From NCBI GenBank assembly GCA_002914805.1, contig JXTB01000090.1, positions 571,765 through 635,764 on the forward strand: a stretch of DNA of 64,000 nucleotides. Reading direction: 5' to 3'. Of the stretch, positions 22,801 to 32,885 are shown piece by piece. Below the pieces are notes generated by a model, which was given only the letters and a program-made list of their open reading frames with translations, searched no databases and was not told the origin of the DNA. Position 1 is the first letter of the stretch. Every line of letters begins with the position of its first letter. Made by a program: the position numbers and the translations under genes. The stretch comes from Parasponia andersonii. Taxonomy: Eukaryota > Streptophyta > Magnoliopsida > Rosales > Cannabaceae.

Positions 22801-24557
22801 AATTATCGCGATTTTTTATAAAACTCGCAAAAATTAACCTCAAAATGATTTTTTCACATATAAATTACCTCATAATATCTCGAAATTTGATAATATGCTA
22901 TTTTAGACTATACCCATAACTATGTAGAGAAGAATGAAGAGAGAAGATAAGGAAATGATGAGTTTAACGACATTGTAAGATATGAGAACGAGGTTTTGTA
23001 CGAGTATGGACTACGGAGTATTATAATTCTTGGATTACCTGAGATTTTCAGTCGAAAAAAGAGTTTCTGTGCAAGAAAAATTCAGATCAATTAAAGGTGA
23101 TGGACATAGTTTTTTTCTTAGTATTTTTAAGGGTAGTGTCGTCTACATGCATATTTTTTCAAAGAGTTTTTGAATTGAGTATATAGACCAAAATATGCCT
23201 ATTTTCGTGCATATTTTACCTGATTTCTCAATATTCTTCATAGCATTGTAACATTATATGGACACTGGATTGAGGTAGGGGTTCAATTAACTAGTTTTAT
23301 ACATACTTTAATTTAAATTATGCATTATGATTATTTTGTGAAAAATCCTGAATAAAATGATATTTTTGGTAAACTGTTAAAAAATCTTGGATTATTCTGG
23401 AATTGGACTGTGTGACTTCTAAAAGTATTTGTAAAATTGAGATCATGGGGTGATTTAGCAGATTTAATGCCCATGATGCAGTAAATTCCAGAATAATATC
23501 AAGTAGGATTTTAAAGTATTATTTGATTATTCTTTGATGCATATTTAATTGTGAACTATTAAACATTGTACATATCATAGGATCATACATGAGATATGTC
23601 TTAGACATTGTGGTATTTAGTGGGCGACCATTGTTCCTGCCCTCAGTAAGAGCCCATAAACCCGCGCGAGATTTTCTGATTAATCCCACTCGATAGGCGT
23701 ACGCATTTAGTTGTCCCTCTGGTTTGGTAGGCTTAGAAATATAGGTGTCCCTCCGATTTTCTGGGATATGTATCAGACAGAGAGTATTTAGCATATGTAG
23801 TACAAGTTACTCTGGTACATGGTGAGAAGATGTGAGTTTATGGGATGAGTTGATTTATGACATGTACAATCTTATATTTCTAGTTTTAGTTTTAAATATG
23901 TGATTATTTTAGATACTAATTGTTTTATATACATAGTTTATAAATGGATTATGGAAAAGGTATTAACTGTGCAAGTTTGGTAAAAATTGTATCCATTTAA
24001 AAGGTAATTGAATTTCTACTGAGCATATAAATGCTCATTCCCTACTTCTCCCACTTTCGGGTGTATATCTAATTAAGGTAGTAATTCCGGTGGTCAGATG
24101 AGCTACATAACTTATACAGATAGTTTTACTCTAAATTCCTGATAAGTGTTCGTACTTTGCTATCTTTGTTTCCTTATTTAGTTATTTAGCTAAAATTAGT
24201 AAGTAGATGTATGAGGATAATTTTGTTATTTAATTGAGTATTTAAAACAATAAGTGATTTTATGTAACACATTTTTGACATTTAACTAAATATTTTAGTT
24301 GAACTCAATTTATCAAAATTTATGATTTTTCAATAAGTTCTCAAAGAGATAGCTGAAATTTTTCTTAAACTTTGATTAATATTTCTCTTATGAAATTAAA
24401 ACTAATAAGTGTTTTAATGATTAAAGAATATAATGATTTAAGATCATAATAAAATTATCTAATATCTTATTTCTCTTAAATTTTGTAAAATTAATATTTT
24501 ATTACATTTTCACTTAAAATTACTAAAAATCATAATTTTAGATTTTCATTAGTCACA

Positions 24558-26380
24558 TTTTGTATCATAATTATCTATTAAGTGGCACCGTATGAAACTC
24601 CAGCCTAATATAAAGCAGGTGTTGCAATAATAGCGCAGTTAAAAAAAATTATCTGTGTTCTCTAACGAACATGGCACGTGAGTCACGGTCGAGAGCTTGG
24701 TCCACGTTATGTGTCTATCACTTGGTCACATAAATCATGAGAGGAGGAAATTTTGTGTGAGCAGAAAATGAAATTTGTGTTTATCTTGAATAATATTAAT
24801 TAATAATAATAAAAAAAAAGTGTAAGGAGAAATAAATTTGTGCACGGAAGGGTGAAGACAAACAAACGTAATGGAAACGTATGGAAATCAAAAAGGAAAA
24901 AACAAAAAAAAAACAAAAAACAAAAGAAAAGAAAAGAAAAGAAAGAGAAAGAAAAGAACGTGTTGTGGAAACTCATGAAGCAAATTACGCATCGGAATAA
25001 AGCGATATCAAAGCACAACTTTTCTGAAGGAGGAATATAACTGTATGTTATCCATTTTTGTTTTGTTTATTAATTTTTATTTAGTGTTGCCGCGAATAGT
25101 TAAAGTAATTCAGAAAGAATAATCACGTCACTGCATAGCTGGTCTTGAAAAATCGTTGGAATATATATTATTTATAGCATCAAAATTAGGCCTGAAGGCG
25201 TTCAATACAATTGATGTAGAGCATTCATAGTCCGTGGCTGAAGAAATAGGAGAAAAACATTCTTCTCAATAGTAGAAGTACTCCAACTATTCAATTAATA
25301 TAACTTGTGTTCATACTCTAAAGATATGAAAATTCTAATTCATTTTTGGATAACTCAAAGGAGAATTGTCTTCGTCATCTCCGAAGACCAAAATTAAATA
25401 CTTGTTTGAAGTCTAATTAAATGTCAACTGCAAACATCAAATCGGTACATTAAATTACAAATTTCAACTTAATTATTTTCTTTTAGGCAAGAAATAGCAA
25501 ATAACCGTACAGAGTGCTGAAATTTTTGGTTTACACATTTAGGAGTATATTTAAGTTATAAGAAATAAAGATTTGCCAATTCAAGTAGTATTAATAACAT
25601 GCTTAACTATTTAGCATTTTATTTTTTATTGTGACTGCATAAAGGTTAGAAACAATTTTAATTTCTGTAAAGACAGCTTTTCCAGAACAGAAAGTCTCAT
25701 AAAATTTTAATTAAATGGTATATTTAAACACCACTGTCATAAAATTAAAATGTGCTTATGGCAAGGTTAAACATTTAATACTATTAGATAATATTAACTA
25801 CTACTTATATTTGTGCATATTTTTTCTTCTTTTAAACCAAAGTACTCAATTAACATTAACATTCGTGAATAAAATGTGAATTAAGTGGATCTCATAATAT
25901 TGCGCGTAAGTCATGATGTATGATTCGAGCTCGGATTACAATGGTAACGTGAACTGATTTTCTTTTGGTACAATGAATAATATATAAAAATAAATATGTC
26001 TATATATATATATATATATATATTTGAAAGGACACGGTGTCATATGATTGAATAAGATACGAATATAATTTTTAAAATATGTGAAAAAATTGTGAGCGTA
26101 ATTATGTTTTTAAAAGAACTATATCAACATGTAACGGCACGAAACGTTGTATCCTATTCTAGAAAGCTGCCCGCTTTGGCTGCTATGTCATAATCTCATT
26201 CCCTTTCAGGAAGGGCCATTTGGTCAACTCGTTAATCCTTAATCTTACTCCCCAAGCCACCTTAAAAAACACAAACCAGGTTCATTCTTTCAAAACTCCA
26301 ATTCCTTATTTTTCTTCCTTATTAGAAGCCTCTAGACAGTTGGACCCTCTTGAAATTCAACCTCAGCCCCCATTTTAAAA
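24558..26380. other. Intergenic stretch upstream of the DUF716 gene
   Basis: No gene. A purine tract at about 24893-24960 (mostly AAAAC and AAAGA words) gives a lysine-rich open frame on one strand and a phenylalanine-rich one on the other; both are compositional. A (TA)n tract lies at about 26000-26022. The last ~200 bases become less A/T-biased and probably include the gene's promoter, but no TATA element is clear enough to assign. Confidence 0.4.
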
Positions 26381-26483
26381 CCCCCCCCCTTCTCCTGTCC
26401 GCCTCTCCTCACCATACCTTGATTCCTCTTCATCACTCTCCTCACTTCCTCTCTCTCTCTCTCTCTTTTTAAAAAATTAGGAC
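26381..26483 (+). promoter_or_regulatory. Pyrimidine-rich leader with (CT)n microsatellite, DUF716 gene
   Basis: A C-run at about 26383-26390 is followed by CT-rich sequence, then a (CT)n tract at about 26450-26466 and the start codon at 26484. CT-rich tracts just upstream of the start codon are typical of plant 5' untranslated regions and core promoters. The transcription start is not visible. Confidence 0.5.
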
Positions 26484-27482
26484 ATGGGAACTCTTGTAGG
26501 ACACGTGGCGCCAGGGTTTGGGTTTCTCCTCATTGGCTTATGGCACCTCTACAACCATATCAAGCTCCATGCTCTTCATCCAGACTCCTACGTAGCTCCA
26601 CCATGGTTCCCTACCTCCAAGCCAACCAAGTACGCCGAGCTCATCCTCATCATGGCCGGCTGCTCGGCCTCGGTCGCCATGGAGCTCTTTATCGGCCCCG
26701 AGCGACACCAGCCTTTCGACCCGGATGGCACCATCCCTTCCAACCACCTCCACAACTTCGAGCACTCCTCCATCTCCTTCACCTTCTTCATCTACGCTCT
26801 CTTCGCCGTTCTTCTCGACCTTGCAGCCACAAGTCGAGACAGGGTAAGCTCTGCAGCCCCACATATGAGCGCAAAGGCGCGAGATGGCATGACACAGCTC
26901 CTTGGAGCGGTCGCCTTTGCGCAACAACTCCTGCTCTTCCACCTTCACTCCGCCGACCACATGGGGCCGGAGGGACAGTACCACTTGCTCCTCCAGCTCG
27001 TGATTCTTGTCTCTTTGACCACAACCCTTATCGGAATCGGATTACCGAAGAGTTTTCTGGTCAGCTTCGTTCGGTCTCTTAGCATATGCTTTCAAGGGGT
27101 TTGGCTTATGGTGATGGGTTTCATGTTATGGACGCCGGGATTGATTTCCAAAGGGTGTTTCATGCATTTCGAGGAAGGCCACCTTGTGGTACGCTGCGCC
27201 GGGGAAGGGTCGCTTCACCGGGCTAAGTCCTTGGTTAATCTTCAATTCAGCTGGTTCTTGATTGGTATTGCCATTTTTGGGGTGTCACTCTACTTGGTTT
27301 TGGTTAAGATTTATGGTCAAAATGTTGAGTATTTTTCTTTGGGATTGAAAGAAGAAGAAGGAGGAGAGGAAGACTCGTATGATGTTGAATCCCAGGAGAA
27401 AAGTAAGGGTACAATTGGGAATTCCAGGACTTTTGTTGGTATGGGAAAATCTGGTCTTAGGCCTATAGACATGGAAAGATGA
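26484..27482 (+). CDS. DUF716 / TMEM45-type multi-pass membrane protein
   Basis: This 332-residue intact single-exon frame is the only convincing host gene in the window. It belongs to the plant DUF716 family, related to animal TMEM45; the biochemical function of the family is not established. Family signatures are visible: an N-terminal GHVAPGFGFLLIGLWH (residues 6-21), HNFEHSSI (90-97) and HLHSADHMGPEGQYH (153-167). Hydrophobic segments at about 8-23, 51-71, 95-115, 137-154, 168-187, 200-218 and 255-276 suggest seven membrane passes. The tail after about 280 is hydrophilic and acidic (EEEGGEED). The length is normal for the family. The start is chosen because the first helix motif begins at once and the context GACATGG is good. 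The frame is far richer in G+C than its flanks and lies alone between retroelements. I see no exact AATAAA in the following ~600 bases. Overlapping frames are shadows. Confidence 0.93.
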   Translation: MGTLVGHVAPGFGFLLIGLWHLYNHIKLHALHPDSYVAPPWFPTSKPTKYAELILIMAGCSASVAMELFIGPERHQPFDPDGTIPSNHLHNFEHSSISFTFFIYALFAVLLDLAATSRDRVSSAAPHMSAKARDGMTQLLGAVAFAQQLLLFHLHSADHMGPEGQYHLLLQLVILVSLTTTLIGIGLPKSFLVSFVRSLSICFQGVWLMVMGFMLWTPGLISKGCFMHFEEGHLVVRCAGEGSLHRAKSLVNLQFSWFLIGIAIFGVSLYLVLVKIYGQNVEYFSLGLKEEEGGEEDSYDVESQEKSKGTIGNSRTFVGMGKSGLRPIDMER

Positions 27483-28196
27483 GAAAGTATTATATGAATT
27501 CAATTGGAAAAAAAAACAAACACAAAAATGTTAATTTGATTGTTGAAGCAGACAAGGTTAGGTTTGTGCATTAATTAATTAGGTTGGTGGGTCCTACTTC
27601 CTCTTTTGTGATTAATTAATTAAGCCAGTAATTAAATGATTATGGCTTGGTTATTTAATTTTAAGTAGTGATACAAAGCAGGAAAAAGGTTAATTCGAGA
27701 GTACACATGGGAAAATTGGTTTGAAGCTGATGACAATTGTTTGGCATGATGAGTTGATGATGGCATTATAGATATAGGGTCCAGTTCATTTGTTTGTGTT
27801 TGTATATGTAGGTATATGAGAACATAAATTGGTAAGAAGAGAGAAGCTGCGAGAGTTTGTCTGCGTATATAGACATTCGATACCACCAACTTGTAAATTA
27901 AGAAACTTCGTATTGATTTAGTTTTACGACCATTAGTTTGTTTCTTTCTTTATGCTATGTTATGTTATTTATGATCTTTTACACAGATTTGGTACTTTTT
28001 AATTAATCAAGACATTTTTCATGCTTGTATACTTTTTCTCCTCATCAGATGGCCTTATTATCTATTATGATCTGTCAAACGCTTTAATGAAATTGGAATA
28101 ATATCATAATGCATACCTAAATCTATTAATTTAATGAATGAATTGAAATTTGATTTCTAAGAATTATTTATGACTGGATATAAATATATGTATACA
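27483..28196. other. Downstream flank of the DUF716 gene
   Basis: Probably contains the 3' untranslated region, then intergenic DNA. ATTAATTAATTA words occur at about 27570 and 27610. No other gene or element was recognised. Confidence 0.45.
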
Positions 28197-28446
28197 GAAA
28201 TAGGACACCAATTCAGTAGGTATTTTTTTTTTTTACCTATGCATAAGTATCAATTTGGTTAATGAAAATTTAGCATGCACATTTTTTTATTGTAAAAAAT
28301 AAGAAAGAGAAAGAGCATTAATAATTACGTCTTTTCATATACTTCATTATAACCATTGAATCACTATTAAATGGTGATCCAACGACTAAAAAAAAATACC
28401 TACCCATAAATATAAAGAAATACCTATTGAATTGGCAACCATAGTA
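28197..28446 (+). mobile_element. MITE, family A, copy 4, with 11-bp flanking duplication
   Basis: It shares with copy 1 (1163-1404) the ends (GGACACCAATTCAGTAGGTA on the left; GGTTGCCAATTCAATAGGTA on the right in reverse complement), the AATGAAAATTTAGCATGCA segment and the ATGGTGATCCAACG core. ATATGTATACA stands directly on both sides (28186-28196 and 28447-28457). A 9-11-bp duplication would fit a Mutator-like origin for the family. No coding capacity. Confidence 0.75.
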
Positions 28447-28457
28447 ATATGTATACA

Positions 28458-29689
28458 ACTGTTCAAGCAAGTTGTTGAGTAAACCCAGATCAGAATTGAG
28501 GTTTTTTTTTTTTCCTTTTTATTTAATAGAATTATCATCTTTACTATTTTGAAGTAATCGATTACGCTAGCGGCTTATACATGTTGCGTCTGTTTTGACT
28601 CTCCAATTTAAATACGATGTGTAAGTACCCTTTTGTTACTTGCACAAATAAGCTTGAAAAATTGCTACTTACTAATTGTTACTTGCAAGTATATAAGTGG
28701 CACAAGTTCCTGCCATCTTACGTTTGACTTTAAGGATGATAAACGATTTTTGTAAGCAATGTGAAGTTTTTTGATAAGGACCGCTGATATGGCTCCAGAA
28801 CAAGGCACAATTAAAAATACTAATAATAATATAACCATGATAAAAGCGATATTAGTATAAGAACAGTGCTAGTGACAATATCGCGTCGAACACGACTATG
28901 GTTTGTGAGGTGCTAGTAACAATAGCACCAAACACGACAATGGCATGTGTGAAGCTCTCGCCAGTAGATAATGTTAATTTGTTGTGAAATTAGGCCTTTC
29001 ACAGTATTTTTAGAAAAAGATTTCAAAAATACAGTAGTATGTGTTTTTTGTATGTCCGGTGTATTTTTTATTAAAAAATATTTTATTTTCTAAAAAATAT
29101 TTATAACTTGTAACTAATAAGTAGTTTTTAGAAACCGTAAGTAGTAACTATTTTAAAAATGATATTTTTTTAAATTTTTTCAAAATAATATTTTTTTAAT
29201 AAAAATCTTATGAAAATTGGAAGGAAAAAAAAACCTAACTTCCGTATTTTGTAATTCTTTGGGTTTTTTTATAAGTAAAAGTATTAGAAACTCTAATTAG
29301 TTTGATGCATTTGACTAAAGCATATCTCTTTATATAATACTGGAGAAAATAAAAAGTAATAATAGTAGTATTATTTTTTTTTACCAATAAGAATAATCAG
29401 AACTGCTACAATGACATTAACTCAAAAAAAAAAGAAAAAAAGAATAACACTAATTTTGTTTTCTTTGAGACAATATCAAATGGTAACATTATCACTATGT
29501 TTTTTTACAAGGGAAAAGTAACTGGTGGTGCTAGCTAGTTGCACTTTCTTTTCCTCACTATTTTTTACACTCTTATATGAACTTCATTATACTTTCTAAT
29601 ATTATTAAAAGGTGATATATTTTAGTAAAATTTACGTATTAAGCATAGACATGAGATGCAACTAACAATACTCTTCTAGCATACATATT
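28458..29689. other. AT-rich intergenic stretch
   Basis: No gene. An imperfect tandem pair of about 45 bp lies at about 28868-28955 ('gtgctagtgacaatatcgc' / 'gtgctagtaacaatagcac', each followed by an AACACGAC...ATGG segment). The rest is poly-A/T and short simple repeats. Confidence 0.4.
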
Positions 29690-29845
29690 TTATTAATAAG
29701 TTTTTATACATTGAAAAAAATATCTATATATATATAGTCTATTGGTACTAGTGCGTGCACAAGGCATATGAGCAATGTATTTTAAAGAGCTTCTTTGTTT
29801 TTTCTTATTTGGTACAATTGATTTAGTACATCGTTGACAATCTCA
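29690..29845 (-). mobile_element. 3' LTR of the minus-strand copia element (approximate)
   Basis: On the minus strand the tract TTGAGGGGGAGTAT (polypurine) is followed by TGAGATTGTCAACGATGTAC, matching the 5' LTR start TGTTAAGATTGTCAATGACATAC. Similarity fades beyond about 45 bp, so the far boundary is a guess from the 5' LTR length. Confidence 0.5.
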
Positions 29846-30103
29846 ATACTCCCCCTCAAGTTGTTGCATAGATATCACTTATGCCAAACTTGTCCATACA
29901 TTTTGAGAATATTCAATTTGAGACTGTTTTGGTGAGAACGTCAGCCAATTAATCTTCTGATCGAATCTCTGGTAATTCCAAAATATTCTCTTCCAATTTC
30001 TCCTTGATAAAAAAATGGTCAACCTTGATATGTTTTATTCGATCACGATGAACTAGATTATCGACCATGTCAGGTGTAGACTTATCATCACAATATAATC
30101 AAA

Positions 30104-30445
30104 TTAGTTTATTTGGTGAATATCCCAAATCCTGTAAGAGAAATTTAAGCCACAATCCTTACAAATCCCAAGTGTCATTCCTCTAAGTTCTGCTTTTCCA
30201 CTTAAGTGGGCAATAATATTCTGCTTCTTACTCCTCCAAGTAACAAGATTGCCACCTACGAAGGAAAAATACCCTGAAGTGAATCGCATATCATTTTTAT
30301 CTCCTCCCCAGTCTGCATCAATGTATACATCTATGGTTTGTTCCTCTATTTTCTTAGAGAATAAAATTCTCTTTCTTGGAGTTGACTTTAGATATCTCAA
30401 AATGCATATGACTACATTCATATATTGTTCACCTGGATTATGCAT
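30104..30445 (-). pseudogene. Copia RNase H domain fragment
   Basis: An open stretch of 113 codons shows the plant copia RNase H pattern: YMNVVICILRYLKSTP, IDADWGGDKNDMR, TSGYFSFVGGNLVTWRSKKQ and a degraded 'AHLSGKAELRGM', where active elements have ALSSAEAEFRGM. The first acidic residue (DADW) is kept. It is the C-terminal end of Pol. Confidence 0.85.
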
Positions 30446-30449
30446 AAAT

Positions 30450-31640
30450 TAGCTGACAATACTTATTGCATATACAAGATTTAGTCTTGTGTGTGCTAAG
30501 TACATTAATCTGCCAACAACCCTCTAGTATCTCTCTTTGTTAAATAGAACTTGATCAATTTTAACACGTAATTTTAAACCTTCTTCAATTAATATGTCTG
30601 TTGATTGACATGTTGACATACCGATTTCTTGAAGCAAATCTAAGGCATATTTCCTTTGGGACAAGAAAATACTTTTACTGGATCGTTATACTTCTATTCT
30701 AAGAAAATACTTTAAGGAACCTAGATCTTTCATCTCGACTTCTCTAGACAAGTATTCCTATAAAGACTTCCTTTCGTCTAGATAATTTCCCATTACTACG
30801 ATATCATCTATATAAATAATGAGTGTAGTAATTTTCCCATTCTGTTTTAAAGAACAAGGTGTGATCTGAATAATTCTATTAGTAACCGAAGGCTATCATA
30901 GATTTTGTGAATCTTTCAAACTAAGGTCTGGAAGATTGCTTTAGTCTATATAATAATTTCTTCAGCCTGCATACCTTCTAGTTTTGTTTCCTTATTACTA
31001 TGTACTCTGGCGGAAGATTCATGTAGACTTCTTCAGATAATTTACCATGTAGAAATGCGTTCTTCACATCAAATTATTGTAAAGGCCAATCAAAATTTAC
31101 AGCTAAAGATAACAAGATCTACATTATATTGATTTTGGCAGCATGTGCAAATATTTCAGTGTAGTTAATTCCATAAGTTTGGGTGTATCTTTTTACTATC
31201 AATCTCACCTTAAAATGTTCAATCATACCATCAGCTTTGTATTTCATAGTAAAAATCCATCGACACCCAACTAATTTTTTTCGTCCACTAACTCTCAAGT
31301 TTGGTTCTTTTGCAAGGAGACTATCTCCTCATTCATTATGGCTTTCTATCTTGGATCAGTTAAGGTTATCTACACACTGTTAAGAATCGATACAACAGAC
31401 AATTGATTAACAAATGACTGATTTATTTTTGACAAGAATTTTGTAGACATATAATGGTTTATGGGACATTTTACTTTACTAAACAATTGAGGTTCATATG
31501 TGGGTTTTCGAATACCTCTAATGAGACAGTATGGTAATGTCTCCTAGACGTCTTAGGCATTGTAAAAAGAACATCTTCAGATAATGATTGGTTTAGTGTA
31601 TTGATTAGGAGAGACTTCTGCTCTGTTTCAAAAGTTTCTT
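30450..31640 (-). pseudogene. Copia reverse transcriptase region, broken
   Basis: On the minus strand 31070-31044 reads DVKNAFLHG, with an in-frame stop two codons before it, and 30814-30803 reads YIDD within LIIYIDDIVVMG. These are the first catalytic block and the catalytic YxDD box of copia reverse transcriptases. Stops and shifts elsewhere leave no long open frame. It runs directly into the RNase H fragment. Confidence 0.8.
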
Positions 31641-31644
31641 GTCA

Positions 31645-31971
31645 TTATGAGTGCTCGTTCATACTGTGATCAAAGTTTTGACCAATAGATTCCAACTCAT
31701 CCACTTCTACACTTATTGTATTGTTATGTAGGATATCACTACTCACATCTAAGTTTTGACCACTAGGATTCAAATACCCTATATTTTGATCAGATACTTC
31801 CACTACATCTTCCTTAAAATTGTATATAAGAGTTTGAATTTCATCAAGAGATTCTTTATGAACGACAACATCCATAGTGATAAACATGTGTTTAGTAGGA
31901 GGGTGATAGTATCTATATCCTTTTTTATGGTTAGCATATTCAACAAAGACACATTTTAAGGCCTGAGGCAT
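31645..31971 (-). pseudogene. Copia Pol linker between integrase and reverse transcriptase
   Basis: The 108-codon open frame starts 'ALKCVFVEYANHKKGYRYYHP', the conserved CVFVGY...KGYKCY/YHP segment at the end of the copia integrase region, followed by the variable 'TMDVVVHE'-type linker. Intact over this stretch only. Confidence 0.8.
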
Positions 31972-32885
31972 TAACTTACTACGTTGGTATTTGTATAGAT
32001 GAACATAGGTAACACAATCGAAGACATAAGGGGGTAGATTTGGGAGAGTGTGAGTAATAACAGCTTCTGTAAGTGTTTGAAAAACTGTTTTGAAGTAGAT
32101 CGTACGAGATGGAACATAATTAATGAGATATATTACAGAAAGAAGGACTTCGTCCTAGTAGCATAAGGGCATGTGAGCTTCGATTAAGGATGCATGAACA
32201 ACCTCTAATAAATGTCGATTCTTGCATTCAGCCATACCATTATATTGAGATGTGTCTGGACAACTAGTTTGATGAATGGAGTCATGAGAGTTCAAAAAAT
32301 GTTGAAGTGCAGAACACTGGTATTCTTTACCATTATCACTTTGTAACTCTTGTATTCTAGTATTGTACTATGTATGGATACTGGTATAAAATTTCTGAAA
32401 CAATAATATAACTTCTAATTTGGATTTCATCAACACAACCAAGTCATCCGAGTATAGTCGTTTATAAAGTTAACAAACCGATGGGATCCCCCGAATATGG
32501 GAACTTTGGATGCTTCCCAAATATCAGAGTGAATAACCATAAAAGAAACTAGACTTTTATTGAAAACCAAAGAAATTGAAGTACGATGGCTTCTGGTAAG
32601 TTTACACACATGACATTTTAACATAGAAATATCCAAATTTGTAAACAAACTAGGAAACAAATTTTTTAAATAACCAAATGAGGCATGTCCTAGGCGACAA
32701 TGCTAGAGCCGGATCTCGATTTTCTATTTTGATGAATGAGTATTTTCTACTATCAAGACTTGTTGTAATCTGTTAGAAATGTGTGATTCCAAGTCCAAGT
32801 AATACAACTTCCCTCTCTTAATACCATAACCAATTGTTTGTTGAGTCTGTATGTCCATAAATACATAAGAATTAAGCCCAAAAAT
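31972..32885 (-). pseudogene. Copia integrase with gag-pre-integrase end
   Basis: Frames on the minus strand include 'RGKLYYLDLES' (gag-pre-integrase), then 'MLKCHVCKLTRSHRTS' (zinc-binding end and linker), 'SFMVIHSDIWE' (first catalytic Asp of the DDE core) and 'FVNFINDYTRMTWL'. Further left, 32360-32180 carries the rest of the core with many stops. The domain order is normal for copia elements. The segment begins exactly at the AAAAT duplication of the nested solo LTR. Confidence 0.8.

Larger units (their letters stand above)
21447..23229. mobile_element. Foldback / MULE-like DNA transposon, 1.78 kb, non-autonomous
   Basis: Nearly the whole element is one large inverted repeat centred near 22262. 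The outer arms (about 21447-21870 and 22800-23229) are unique sequence, starting GAGAAATTAAGTAAAATAT on the left and, in reverse complement, GAGAAATCAGGTAAAATAT on the right. The inner arms are arrays built from TTTCGATGAAAAT-type words on one side and their complement on the other. AATGTTCT (21439-21446) and AATATTCT (23230-23237) are 8-bp target duplications differing at one base. LTR copy 1 has the unfilled site AATATTCT at 11983-11990. G...C ends and very long inverted repeats point to Mutator-like elements, although 9 bp is their usual duplication. No transposase is encoded; open frames inside are repeats read through. Confidence 0.8.
18870..24557 (+). mobile_element. LTR copy 2 of the large gypsy-type retroelement, expanded by insertions
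   Basis: It starts TGTAAAATCCAG and ends AGTCACA. It follows LTR copy 1 block by block: the GC-rich segment (19230-19530), TTAAGACT near 20455, TTTCGAATTTGGACTCA near 21147, GTAACATTAT near 23247, and the 'gtaggcgta/gataggcgta' region near 23695. It is longer than copy 1 because of a (TA)n plus MITE fragment (about 19539-19716), a ~0.66-kb insertion (about 20460-21146) and the foldback element (21447-23229). The bases after 24557 (TTTTGTATCATAATT) look like a decayed primer-binding site. Compared with copy 1, the GC-rich segment has many C-to-T and G-to-A changes. Confidence 0.7.

Noticed and set aside
21995..22821. Two Ile/Phe/Lys-rich open frames (76-78 and 69 codons) with repeated peptide words
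   Set aside because: They are read-throughs of the CGATG arrays of the foldback element, and mirror images of each other.
24800..25040. Lys-rich (+) and Phe-rich (-) open frames
   Set aside because: Both come from a simple AAAAC/AAAGA purine tract.
26538..27082. Long alternative frames overlapping the DUF716 gene, up to 180 codons
   Set aside because: Shadow frames of a GC-rich gene; the 332-codon frame has the family motifs and membrane segments.
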